Assembly (NCBI GenBank): GCA_964482495.1
Contig: CAYZXS010000022.1
Span: forward strand, 1-64,000
DNA: 64,000 bases
Reading direction: 5' to 3'
Source: J029 sp964482495
GTDB taxonomy: Bacteria > Planctomycetota > UBA1135
The position numbers were made by a program, and so were the translations under genes. The notes beneath the pieces were generated by a model that saw nothing but the letters and a program-made list of their open reading frames with translations, was not told the DNA's origin and did not search any database. Below are positions 37,884 to 45,594 of this stretch, one piece after another (the stretch's first letter is position 1; every line of letters starts with the position of its first letter).

Positions 37884-38954
37884 GTCGGCGAGCCAGTGCA
37901 TGGAGTGGGTCTTGATGACGACCCAGGCGGGGCGGCCGGGGTGGAGGGCGAGGTCGCGGACGGCGCGGCGGGTGAGGGTGGCGACCCACTCGTCGCCGGC
38001 GTCGACCCGGACCAGGAGGTGGTCGCCGGCCTCGTCGATCGACGCGACCTTGCCGGGCAGCAGGTTGCGCGCGCTCAGGCCGTGGGGAAGTTCGGCGGCC
38101 AACAGCACGTCCTCGGCGCGGACCGCCAGCCAGCCCTCCCCGGAGAAGGAGGGCGGCGGCGGCGGCGCCACCAGCAGTCGGCCCCCGGGGGTCCGCACCT
38201 GGCAAGCGTGGCCGGCCGCGGGCCGCTCGACCGGTTCGACCCGCAGCGCGTTCTCGAAGCCCAGCCGGTCCAGGAAGCGCAGCGCCGAGGCGTCGCCGAG
38301 CAGCTGCCGCGGCGCTCCTTCCCCGACCACCCGCCCTTGCTCGAGCAGGACGACGTGGTCGGCGATCGCCAGGACCTCGGCCGGGTCGTGGCTGACGTAG
38401 AGCATCGGCAGCTCGAAGTGGTCGCGGACCTCGAGCAAGTGGCCGAAGACCCGCGCGCGGCGGGGCAGGTCGACGCCGCTCAGGGGCTCGTCGAGCAGCA
38501 ACAGCCGCGGCCGGGCGCACAGGGCCCGCGCCAGCGCCACCCGCTGCCGCTCGCCGCCGGACAGCTGCCCGGGCATCCTGCCGAGCAGGCCGCCGATGCC
38601 CAGCACCTCCAGCGCCTTGGCGCGCCAAGCCAGGTCGGCGCCGACCGCCCGCTCGGCGAAGGCCAGGTTGCCCTCGACGTCGCGGTGCGGCAGCAGCGCG
38701 CCTTCCTGCGGCACCCAGCCGACCCGGCGCTCCCGCGGCGGCAGCGAGCCGCCCGGCCCCTGCAGCTCGTGACCGCTCACCACGACGCGGCCCTCGGCCC
38801 GGCGCACCCCGGCCACGGCCTCGACCAGGCTGCTCTTGCCGGCGCCGCTAGGCCCGAACAGCGCCACCACCCGGGCGTCGGTCTGGAATCCGGCGTCGAG
38901 CTCGAAGTCCGGGCCGGTCCAGCGCAGGGCGATGTCCCAGGGGCGCAAGCTCAT
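37881..38954 (-). CDS. modC: Molybdate ABC transporter ATP-binding protein
   Basis: The 357-residue ATPase of a molybdate or tungstate importer. Walker A is FGPSGAGKSSLVE near residue 34, the signature is LSGGERQRVALARAL near 133, Walker B is LLLLDEPLSGVD near 154 and the switch His is in YVSHDPAEVL near 187. A C-terminal TOBE/MOP-like domain follows (LSARNLLPGKVASIDE and LLVRVDAGDEWVATLTRRAV), which binds oxyanion in ModC. Its ATG overlaps the modB stop (ATGA). The TAA stop is the end of the dispersed repeat. Sulfate or tungstate cannot be excluded from sequence alone. Confidence 0.93.
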   Translation of the reverse strand: MSLRPWDIALRWTGPDFELDAGFQTDARVVALFGPSGAGKSSLVEAVAGVRRAEGRVVVSGHELQGPGGSLPPRERRVGWVPQEGALLPHRDVEGNLAFAERAVGADLAWRAKALEVLGIGGLLGRMPGQLSGGERQRVALARALCARPRLLLLDEPLSGVDLPRRARVFGHLLEVRDHFELPMLYVSHDPAEVLAIADHVVLLEQGRVVGEGAPRQLLGDASALRFLDRLGFENALRVEPVERPAAGHACQVRTPGGRLLVAPPPPPSFSGEGWLAVRAEDVLLAAELPHGLSARNLLPGKVASIDEAGDHLLVRVDAGDEWVATLTRRAVRDLALHPGRPAWVVIKTHSMHWLAD

Positions 38955-39583
38955 GGGCTCCTCCGGCGCAGCAGCGCCTCGCTCAGGAGCACCGCGGCCA
39001 GGCCGACCACGATCGAGATCACCGCCAAGGCCAGCGCGCCGCCGTCGTCGCCGGTACTCAGGCGCCGCCACAAACCCGTGGCCAGGGTCTCGGTCTTGCC
39101 CGGAATCACCCCGGCGACGACCGAAGTGGCCCCGAACTCGCTGACCCCGCGGGCGAAGGCCAGCAGCAGGCCGGCGGCGAGGCCGCGCTTCGCCAGCGGC
39201 AGCTCGACCTCCCGGAAGATCCGCCAGCGGCTGGCGCCGAGGGTGGCGGAGACCTGCAGCAGCCGCGGCGGCACGGCCGCGAAGGCCTCCTGGGCGTGCC
39301 GCAGCAGCAGCGGGAAGGAGATCACCGCGGCCGCCGCCACCGCCGCCGCGGGCCGGTAGAGCGGCGCGCCGCCGAAGGGGCCGCCCGGCCCGAGGGCCAG
39401 TAGCAGCAGCAGCCCGACCGCCACCGGCGGCAGGAACATCGGCAGGACCAGCAGCGCCTGCACCGCCGCCTTGCCGCGGAAGTCTCGTCGCGCCAGCCAG
39501 CGGCCGAGCAGCACCGCGAAGGGCAGCTCGACGACCACCGCCGCGGCGCCGATCAGCAGGGTCCGGAGCAGCAGCTCGGTCAC
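38951..39583 (-). CDS. modB: Molybdate ABC transporter permease
   Basis: A 210-residue inner-membrane permease with about five helices. PMFLPPVAVGLLLLLAL is a typical ModB stretch and the EAA loop is readable as ATLGASRWRIFREVELPLAKRG near residues 135-157. It begins at GTG, overlapping the modA stop (GTGA), and ends overlapping modC (ATGA), so modA-modB-modC are fully coupled. It is somewhat shorter than the usual 220-230 residues but looks complete. Confidence 0.93.
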   Translation of the reverse strand: MTELLLRTLLIGAAAVVVELPFAVLLGRWLARRDFRGKAAVQALLVLPMFLPPVAVGLLLLLALGPGGPFGGAPLYRPAAAVAAAAVISFPLLLRHAQEAFAAVPPRLLQVSATLGASRWRIFREVELPLAKRGLAAGLLLAFARGVSEFGATSVVAGVIPGKTETLATGLWRRLSTGDDGGALALAVISIVVGLAAVLLSEALLRRRSP

Positions 39584-40395
39584 CGCGAGCTCCCTCCCAG
39601 GACCTCCTCGACGTCCTCCGCCCGAGGTTCGTGCCCACCAGGCACGAAGCCACCGGATTCGAAGGGCCCCTCCCGGAGTTGCAGGTGCTCCAACAGCGCG
39701 GAGGCCTGCGCTCGCGCGGACGGCCCGGCGTCGGAATCGAGGAGCAATGGAAAGCGGGCCGCCACCGGCTCGCCGACCACCAGGTCGGCGCCGAGGAGCG
39801 GCAGTTCAGGACGGGGCAGGGCGTCGCTGAAGTAGACGAATCCCGCCGCGCAAGCCCCGGACTCCACCGCCGCCAGGACTGCCCGCACGTGCTCCATCGG
39901 CACCAGCTCCACCGCATCGGCGTCGAGGCGCGCGCGCCCCATCCAAGCCCGGGCGTAGGCCCCGGCCGGCACGCCGTCGCCGCCGATCGCCACCCTCTTC
40001 CCCGCCAGAGCCCGCCACTGCCCTCGGAGCGTGGATCTCCCGGGGTCCTGAGCAGGCGGCCAACCTGGCTTCGCGACCAAGACCACGAAGTTGCCGAGCA
40101 CGTCCGGCTCCAAGACCTCGAGGGCGCCTGCGCCCACCTGGGCCTGGGCGGCCGGCCCCATGCCGGCGAGCAGCAGGGCGTCGAAGGGCGCGCCGTGCCG
40201 GAACTGCGCCACCAATGCCCCGGAGCCGCCGAAGACGACCTCCACCTCCACTCCTCGCTCCTGCTCGAACTCCGCCAGCAACGGCGGCAGGACCTCGCTC
40301 AAACTGGCGGCGGCGGCGAGGCGGAGGTCCGCTTCGCCGCCGCAGGCAGCCAGGCCGGCGAGGATCCACGAGAAAGCGATCAGCCGTCGGCCCAA
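39580..40395 (-). CDS. modA: Molybdate-binding lipoprotein
   Basis: A 271-residue substrate-binding protein with a lipobox AGLAAC (Cys near residue 18), so lipid-anchored on the periplasmic face. The ModA hallmarks are LRLAAAASLSEVLPPLLAEFEQ near 24, VFGGSGALVAQFRHGAPFDALL near 54, and VRAVLAAVESGACAAGFVYFSD near 190, which supply the oxyanion-binding Ser and backbone sites. The start is TTG, 13 bases after the stop of the barrel gene. The C-terminus is longer than usual by about 20 polar residues. Confidence 0.92.
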   Translation of the reverse strand: MGRRLIAFSWILAGLAACGGEADLRLAAAASLSEVLPPLLAEFEQERGVEVEVVFGGSGALVAQFRHGAPFDALLLAGMGPAAQAQVGAGALEVLEPDVLGNFVVLVAKPGWPPAQDPGRSTLRGQWRALAGKRVAIGGDGVPAGAYARAWMGRARLDADAVELVPMEHVRAVLAAVESGACAAGFVYFSDALPRPELPLLGADLVVGEPVAARFPLLLDSDAGPSARAQASALLEHLQLREGPFESGGFVPGGHEPRAEDVEEVLGGSSR

Positions 40396-40408
40396 GGGGT
40401 ACGCGGCG

Positions 40409-41641
40409 CTACCAGAGCAGCGCGCTCCGGCGCGGGGCGCCGAAGTCGAAGGTGTACTGCAAGCCGCCGATGTAGTACTTCTGCAGGTTGAAGCCCGGGT
40501 TCGTGTGGTTGAAGAAGCCGCGGAAGCGGTGGTTCTCCCCGAGGTGGTAGTTCAGGAACACGCCGTGGTTGTGGGCCTCGTCCTCGACGTCGTAGCGGGA
40601 GGTCTCCCAGTAGGACGCCAGATATCCGCCGGTCCACTCCCGGCTGAAGCCCATCTCGTACATGCCCCAGGCGCCGATGCTCGAGCGGGTCGAGAGCGGG
40701 CCGGTGCTGGTCCGCAGCTGGTTGTGACGGACCCAGACCTCGGCCGTGGCCGCGTGCCACTTGTCCCGGGCCAGCTCCTTGGCGTAGCGGAAGTCGACGC
40801 CCAGGTGGACGTCGCGCAGCTCGTCGCGGACCGAGCGGTCATCGGCGTTGCCGAGGATCCGGTCCGGGTTGACGTAGGTCCACCAGATCTCGTCCGGAGC
40901 GTAGACGGCGCTGGCCCCGAGCGTCATCTCGTTGTCGTTGTTGTTCCAGCCGTACTCCATCCGGGCGGTGCCCATCCAGGTGTCCAGCCCGTCCTGGCCG
41001 AAGCGGGTGCTGCCGTTCGGGTCGTCGGCGACGCCGTTGCCGACCGTGTCCGGGTCCTGCCCTTCGCGGTCGTTGGCGATGCCGAGGGACCAGCGGAAGC
41101 CGTCGCCGCCGAAGTCGAAGGCCTGGTGGATCTCGATGCCCGTGACCGCCATGTTGCCGCCGAAGAAGTCGCGCCGCAGGCCGTCCATGTTGGGCGCCGA
41201 GAACTCGCTCAGGTGCACCCGGTTCCAGCTGCCAATGTCGGCGTAGTACTTGCCGAAGCGCAGGTTGGCATGGAAGGGCAGCAGGTCGACCCAGCCGGCG
41301 ACCTCGCGCAGGATCAGGTCGCTGCCGTCGCCGCCGCCGCTCAGGTCGACGACCGCGTAGCCGCGGCCGAATTCGTCGAGCCGGACGGCGCCGTGCAGGG
41401 CGATGCTCCGCGCCCGCAGCTCGTTGTCGCGCTCCAGCGAATCCACCTCCGAGAACTCAGCGATCAGGTCGACGAGGGCGCCCCACTCCCAAGAGGGGCT
41501 GCCCCGCGAGTCCCCGAGCGGACGCGCCTGCGCTTCGTGACGCGCGAGCCAGCTCAGGTCCGGGCTGGACGACGGGGTTTGCTGACCGGGCGCCGCAGCG
41601 GCAACGACCCATAGAAGGATCAGGGAGAGGGTGATTCGCAT
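40409..41641 (-). CDS. Outer-membrane porin-like beta-barrel, first gene of mod operon
   Basis: A 410-residue exported protein with a signal peptide (MRITLSLILLWVVAAAAPGQ, cut near residue 20). The mature part is a run of alternating strands with aromatic girdles (SEFSAPNMDGLRRDFFGG, FDFGGDGFRWSLGIAND, TARMEYGWNNNDNEMTLGA, WTGGYLASYWETSRYDV, YYIGGLQYTFDFGAPRR) and ends in LLW, as expected of an outer-membrane barrel. It is not OprB-like; a phosphate-selective-porin-type or related barrel is likely. It stands 13 bases upstream of modA on the same strand, so it may carry molybdate or another oxyanion through the outer membrane. Possible -10 TATCAT lies 28 bases before the ATG. Confidence 0.82.
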   Translation of the reverse strand: MRITLSLILLWVVAAAAPGQQTPSSSPDLSWLARHEAQARPLGDSRGSPSWEWGALVDLIAEFSEVDSLERDNELRARSIALHGAVRLDEFGRGYAVVDLSGGGDGSDLILREVAGWVDLLPFHANLRFGKYYADIGSWNRVHLSEFSAPNMDGLRRDFFGGNMAVTGIEIHQAFDFGGDGFRWSLGIANDREGQDPDTVGNGVADDPNGSTRFGQDGLDTWMGTARMEYGWNNNDNEMTLGASAVYAPDEIWWTYVNPDRILGNADDRSVRDELRDVHLGVDFRYAKELARDKWHAATAEVWVRHNQLRTSTGPLSTRSSIGAWGMYEMGFSREWTGGYLASYWETSRYDVEDEAHNHGVFLNYHLGENHRFRGFFNHTNPGFNLQKYYIGGLQYTFDFGAPRRSALLW

Positions 41642-41688
41642 GAGATGACCCGCCGCGGCAGGCTTCGGGCATGATACTCCGGCGGTGC

Positions 41689-41694
41689 TAGTCT
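41689..41694 (+). promoter_or_regulatory. -10-like hexamer six bases before aldo/keto reductase start
   Basis: TAGTCT, then six bases, then the ATG at 41701. The divergent barrel gene probably uses TATCAT on the other strand at 41670-41675. Confidence 0.6.
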
Positions 41695-41700
41695 GCCGCA

Positions 41701-42669
41701 ATGCTCTACCATCGACTTGGACGGAGCGGGCTCCGGGTGCCGAAGCTGGCCCTCGGGACCTGGCTGACCCTCGCCCGCATCGACCGCGACGCCGCGGCCG
41801 GTCTGGTCTCCGCCAGCCTGGACGCCGGCGTGAACTTCTTCGACACCGCCGACGTCTACGACCGGGGCGGCGCGGAATCGGCGCTCGGCGAGCTGCTGGC
41901 CGGGCACCGGCGGGAGCACCTGGTCCTGGCGACCAAGGTCTTCCACGCCATGAGCGATGACATCAACGATGTCGGCTTGTCCAGGAAGCACATGACGGAG
42001 TCGATCCACGCCAGCCTACGGCGCCTGGGCACCGATTACGTCGACCTCTACCAATTCCACCGCTTCGACCCCGACACGCCCCTCGAGGAGACGGTGATGG
42101 CCATCGGCGACCTGATCCGGCAGGGCAAGGTCCTCTACTGGGGCACCAGCATGTGGACCGCCGAGCAGCTGAGGCGGGCTTGCGAGCTGGCTGATCAGCT
42201 CGGGGTACCGCGCCCGATCAGCGAGCAGCCGCGCTACAGCATGCTGTGCCGCGAGATCGAGCCCGAGGTGGTGCCGGCCTGCCGCGAGCTGGGCATCGGC
42301 CTCCTGTTCTGGTCGCCGCTGGCCCAAGGCATGCTCACCGGCAAGTACCGGCGCGGCCAGGCCGCCCCAGCGGGGAGCCGCGGCGCCGACCCGGACCGCG
42401 GCGGCCAGTTCCTGGGCCAGGCGCTGGAGAGCCCGCAGGCCTGGGACCGCGTCGAGGCGGTTCAGCAGGCGGTGGATCGCTTCGGCATGCCCCTGCCCGC
42501 CCTGGCGATCAGCTGGTGCCTGAGGCAATGCCCGGAGGGCACGGTGCTGCTCGGGGCCACCTCCCCCGAACAGCTCCAGCAGCTCCTCGGGGCCGCCGAG
42601 TTGGAGTGGCCCGATGGCCTCGAGCAAGCCCTGGACCAGGCTCTGGCCGGTCCCGCACTGCCCCTCTGA
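41701..42669 (+). CDS. Aldo/keto reductase (KCNAB/AKR6-like)
   Basis: A 322-residue NAD(P)H-dependent oxidoreductase with a TIM-barrel fold. The catalytic Asp and Tyr lie in NFFDTADVYDRGGAE near residues 44-58, Lys in VLATKVFH near 80, and His in YVDLYQFHRFDP near 117. GLLFWSPLAQGMLTGKYRRG near 200 is the cofactor-side loop typical of potassium-channel-beta-like members. The substrate is unknown. It is transcribed away from the mod operon with a leaderless-type box. Confidence 0.93.
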   Translation: MLYHRLGRSGLRVPKLALGTWLTLARIDRDAAAGLVSASLDAGVNFFDTADVYDRGGAESALGELLAGHRREHLVLATKVFHAMSDDINDVGLSRKHMTESIHASLRRLGTDYVDLYQFHRFDPDTPLEETVMAIGDLIRQGKVLYWGTSMWTAEQLRRACELADQLGVPRPISEQPRYSMLCREIEPEVVPACRELGIGLLFWSPLAQGMLTGKYRRGQAAPAGSRGADPDRGGQFLGQALESPQAWDRVEAVQQAVDRFGMPLPALAISWCLRQCPEGTVLLGATSPEQLQQLLGAAELEWPDGLEQALDQALAGPALPL

Positions 42670-42688
42670 CGCCCCGCGCGCAGGGCAA

Positions 42689-42694
42689 TAGAAT
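42689..42694 (+). promoter_or_regulatory. Possible -10 hexamer upstream of panB
   Basis: TAGAAT, identical to the box before three other genes, but 30 bases from the ATG; it would give a short leader of about 24 bases. Confidence 0.4.
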
Positions 42695-42724
42695 GTCCCC
42701 CCCGCCGCGGCCCCCACGCCCCGC

Positions 42725-43630
42725 ATGGAAAAGCCCACCGAGCAGAAGCCCTACGGCCCCGCCTCCATCCCGCCTGAGGGCGGCGAGCGGCGCGCCCCGT
42801 CGAAGGTGACCGTACCCGGCATCCGGGCCCGCAAGGGCACCGGCCAGAAGGTGCTGGCGCTGACCGCCTACGACTACCCGACCGCCCGGCTGGTGGACGA
42901 GGCCGGCTTCGACCTGCTCCTGGTCGGCGACTCGATGGCCAACGTCGTGCTCGGGCACGCCACCACCCTCAAGATCACCCTGGACCAGATCATCTCCGCC
43001 ACCCGCGCGGTCAAGCGCGCCGTGGACCGGCCGCTGGTGGTCTCCGACATGCCCTTCGGCAGCTACCACACCGGCGTCCAGGACACGCTCCAGAACGCGG
43101 TCCGGGTGGTGCGCGAGGGCGGCGCCCAAGCGGTCAAGCTCGAGGGCGGCCGCAGCCGCGCTGACCTTGTCGCCGAGGTCGTGCGCGCCGACGTTCCGGT
43201 GCTGGGCCACATCGGCCTGCTGCCGCAGTCCTACAACTCCTCCGGCGGCTACAAGATCCAGGGCCGGACCGCCGACTCGGCCCGCCGCCTGCTCGACGAC
43301 GCCAAGGCCTTGGAGGACGCGGGGGCCTTCGCCGTGGTGCTCGAGGGAGTGCCCGGCCCGGTCGCCGCCGGCATCTCGGCGCGCATCTCGATCCCGACCA
43401 TCGGCATCGGCGCTGGCGCCGGCTGCGACGGCCAGATCCTGGTCTTCCACGACGTCGTCGGCTTCACCACCGGCCCGGCGCCGAAGTTCGTCCGCCGCTA
43501 CGCCGACGTCGCCGAGGTGATCCGCAAGGCGCTGCGCGAGTTGGCTGGCGACATCCGCGAGGGGGAATTCCCCGGCCAAGACGAGAGTTATGGCTTTAGC
43601 GGCGAGCTGCCGGAGGAGTGGGAAGGGTGA
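42725..43630 (+). CDS. panB: 3-Methyl-2-oxobutanoate hydroxymethyltransferase
   Basis: First committed step of pantothenate synthesis: ketoisovalerate plus methylene-tetrahydrofolate to ketopantoate. The 301 residues include a 30-residue polar N-terminal extension before the core. Conserved blocks are VLALTAYDYPTARLVDEAG, LLVGDSMANVVLGHATTL (metal Asp), VKLEGG near residue 138, GHIGLLPQS, VVLEGVPGPVA (catalytic Glu) and TIGIGAGAGCDGQILVFHD. No panC or panD lies in the window. It is followed by a 177-base gap with a repeat-like palindrome. Confidence 0.97.
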   Translation: MEKPTEQKPYGPASIPPEGGERRAPSKVTVPGIRARKGTGQKVLALTAYDYPTARLVDEAGFDLLLVGDSMANVVLGHATTLKITLDQIISATRAVKRAVDRPLVVSDMPFGSYHTGVQDTLQNAVRVVREGGAQAVKLEGGRSRADLVAEVVRADVPVLGHIGLLPQSYNSSGGYKIQGRTADSARRLLDDAKALEDAGAFAVVLEGVPGPVAAGISARISIPTIGIGAGAGCDGQILVFHDVVGFTTGPAPKFVRRYADVAEVIRKALRELAGDIREGEFPGQDESYGFSGELPEEWEG

Positions 43631-43807
43631 CGACCGGCTGGGCCGCCCGGCGGCTCTGACCGCTTCGGCGCTGCGCGCCTCGCTCACGCCGCAGACGGGC
43701 GGCCCGGCCGGCCTTGGCCGCGGCCATTCCGCGCCTCGACCGGCGATGGGAGGGGTTGGTTGGGATGGGGGCTGATGTTTGGCTGGGGAAGGGTTTAGGC
43801 TCGGGGT
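43631..43807. repeat. Intergenic palindrome (second repeat family) plus ALDH promoter
   Basis: GGCTGGGCCGCCCG (43636-43649) can pair with CGGGCGGCCCGGCC (43696-43709), one G-U pair included, around a 46-base loop. The loop starts with GGCTCTGACCGCTTCGG, which resembles the loop of the palindrome at 45234-45300 (CGCTCTGACCGAG) and bases 63976-63992. It may be a terminator for panB or a member of a dispersed repeat. The remainder is G-rich and ends with TAGGCT before the aldehyde dehydrogenase gene. Confidence 0.5.
43796..43801 (+). promoter_or_regulatory. -10-like hexamer six bases before aldehyde dehydrogenase start
   Basis: TAGGCT, then six bases, then the ATG at 43808, the same box and spacing as before the sulfatase gene. 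Confidence 0.6.
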
Positions 43808-45217
43808 ATGGAGTTGGCGCTGCCGAGGGAGTTGGAGCGGGCGAAGGGTGGCGGGGTGGTCGAGGTCCGGGCGCCGGAGGACGGGCGCTTGCTGGCGACG
43901 GTCGGGCTGGCTTCGGCGGCGGAGCTGGCGGCGGCCATCGAGGCGGCCCATGGCTGCCGCGCGGAGCTGGCGGCGGAGGAGCCGGAGCTGCGGAGCGCGC
44001 GGCTGTCGGCGCTGGCGCGCGGCGTCGAGGGCCGAGCCGAGGACTTCGCGGCGCTGATCTGCGCCGAGGCGGGCAAGCCGATGCGCTACGCCCGCGGCGA
44101 GGTCGGCCGCGCGGTCCGGACCTTCGAGCTCGCGGCGGCCGAGGCGCTGGCCGAGCGCAGCGAGGACTTCGACCTCGGGGACCGGGCCGGGCGCAGCGAG
44201 CGCTTCCCGGTCGGCGTGTGCGGCCTGGTGACCCCCTTCAACTTCCCGCTCAACCTGGTGGCGCACAAGGTGGCGCCGGCGATGGCGGCGGGCTGCCCGT
44301 GGGTGCTGAAGCCGGCCGAGAAGACACCGCTGTCGGCGCTGCTCCTGGCGGAGCTGCTCGAGGAACAGGATCCCCCGCTGCCGGCTGGCTCCTGGGCGGT
44401 GCTGCCGGCGCTGCCGGAGGCGGCCGGGCCCCTGGTCGAGGACGAGCGGGTGCGTCACTTCAGCTTCACCGGCTCGGCCGCGGTCGGCTGGGAGCTGAAG
44501 CGGCGGGCGGCGCACGCCGGCGTCACCCTCGAGCTGGGCGGCAACGCCGCCGCGATCCTGGCGCCGGACTGGAAGGACCTGGAGACCGCCCTCGACCGCT
44601 GCGCGGTCGGCGCCTTCGCCTACTCGGGGCAGGTGTGCATCTCGCTGCAGCGGCTGCTGGTGCCCGACGACCAGGTCGAGGCGGTCACGGCCGGCCTGGT
44701 GGCGCGGGCGCGGGAGCTGGACTGCGGCCCGCTGGCGGCCGACGCCACCGACTTCGGCCCCTTGATCAACGAGGAGGCCGCCCGGCGGGTGGAGGCCTGG
44801 ATCGGCCACGCCCTCTCCGACGGCGCCCTGGCGCGCTGCGGCGGCCTGCGCGACGGCGCCTTCGTCGAGCCCACCGTGCTCACGGGCGTCTCGCCGCGGT
44901 CGCTGGTGTGGAAGGACGAGGTCTTCGGCCCGGTGGTCGTGGTCGAGGGCTACGACGACGTCGAGCAAGCGCTGGAGCTGGCGGACGACGGCGCCTTCGG
45001 GCTGCAGGCGGCGCTGTTCTCGGAGGACGAGGCGCTGATCCGGCGAGCCTTCGAGCGCCTGGAGGTCGGCCAGCTGATCATCGGCGACAGCACCGTCTTC
45101 CGCACCGACGAGATGCCCTACGGCGGCGTCAAGCGCTCCGGCTGCGGCCGCGAGGGCCTGCGCTGGGCGGTCGACGCCATGACCGAGCCGCGGCTGCTGG
45201 TGCGCTGGAAGGACTGA
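43808..45217 (+). CDS. Aldehyde dehydrogenase family protein
   Basis: A 469-residue NAD(P)-dependent aldehyde dehydrogenase. The cofactor region reads LVTPFNFPLNLVAHKVAPAM near residue 138 and KPAEKTPLSALLLAELL; FSFTGSAAVGWEL is near 218, the catalytic Glu is in VTLELGGNAAAIL near 242 and the nucleophile Cys in YSGQVCISLQRL near 277. EVFGPVVVVEGYDD and MPYGGVKRSGCGREG close the family pattern. The NFP motif and short glycine loop are like succinate-semialdehyde or glyceraldehyde-3-phosphate (non-phosphorylating) members, but the substrate is not assignable. Confidence 0.94.
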   Translation: MELALPRELERAKGGGVVEVRAPEDGRLLATVGLASAAELAAAIEAAHGCRAELAAEEPELRSARLSALARGVEGRAEDFAALICAEAGKPMRYARGEVGRAVRTFELAAAEALAERSEDFDLGDRAGRSERFPVGVCGLVTPFNFPLNLVAHKVAPAMAAGCPWVLKPAEKTPLSALLLAELLEEQDPPLPAGSWAVLPALPEAAGPLVEDERVRHFSFTGSAAVGWELKRRAAHAGVTLELGGNAAAILAPDWKDLETALDRCAVGAFAYSGQVCISLQRLLVPDDQVEAVTAGLVARARELDCGPLAADATDFGPLINEEAARRVEAWIGHALSDGALARCGGLRDGAFVEPTVLTGVSPRSLVWKDEVFGPVVVVEGYDDVEQALELADDGAFGLQAALFSEDEALIRRAFERLEVGQLIIGDSTVFRTDEMPYGGVKRSGCGREGLRWAVDAMTEPRLLVRWKD

Positions 45218-45594
45218 AGGGTCGAGGGTGGGCGGCGCAGCCGGCCCAGACGCTCTGACCGAGCGAAGCGCTCTCACGACGCGTCTGGGCCGGCTGCGCC
45301 GGCCAGACTAAGAGGAGAAGGGGTGGGGCAGATGAAGGGGGGCCATTCATGGAGAGGAGTTCGCCGCGGCATGCTCCGCGAACGGCAGCCGCTCCCTTCC
45401 GCTCCTCCAGACGAAGCCCCGGACCCTCGGGGAAACCGTGGGGCAGGCCTCTGGTCCGGCCAGCGGAGCCGGCCCCGCCGCGGCGGGAGAGCGCATCGCA
45501 CGGGCAGAGCGTCCCCGGCCCCCCCCCCTGAGCCTGTCGAAGGGTCACCTTCTCCTTCGGGCCCCGCGGCCGGGGGCCGGCTCCGCCGGCCCTC
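45218..45594. repeat. Gene-free region with long palindrome and inverted repeat copies
   Basis: No convincing gene lies in these 377 bases between convergent genes. Left, GGCGCAGCCGGCCCAGACGC (45234-45253) and its exact complement (45281-45300) form a 20-bp stem whose loop holds GAGCG-AAG-CGCTC. A 36-base segment read on the minus strand at 45248-45283 recurs on the plus strand at about 45478-45513 with 30 matches by my alignment. CCTGAGCCTGTCGAAGG (45527-45543) resembles a short repeat common in GC-rich genomes. The region looks like stacked dispersed repeats and could end transcription from both sides. Confidence 0.7.

Noticed and set aside
43631..43795. Frame reading RPAALTASALRASLTPQTGG after panB
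   Set aside because: It overlaps the panB end and the palindrome; similar translations arise from the other repeat copy, so it is repeat sequence rather than a gene.
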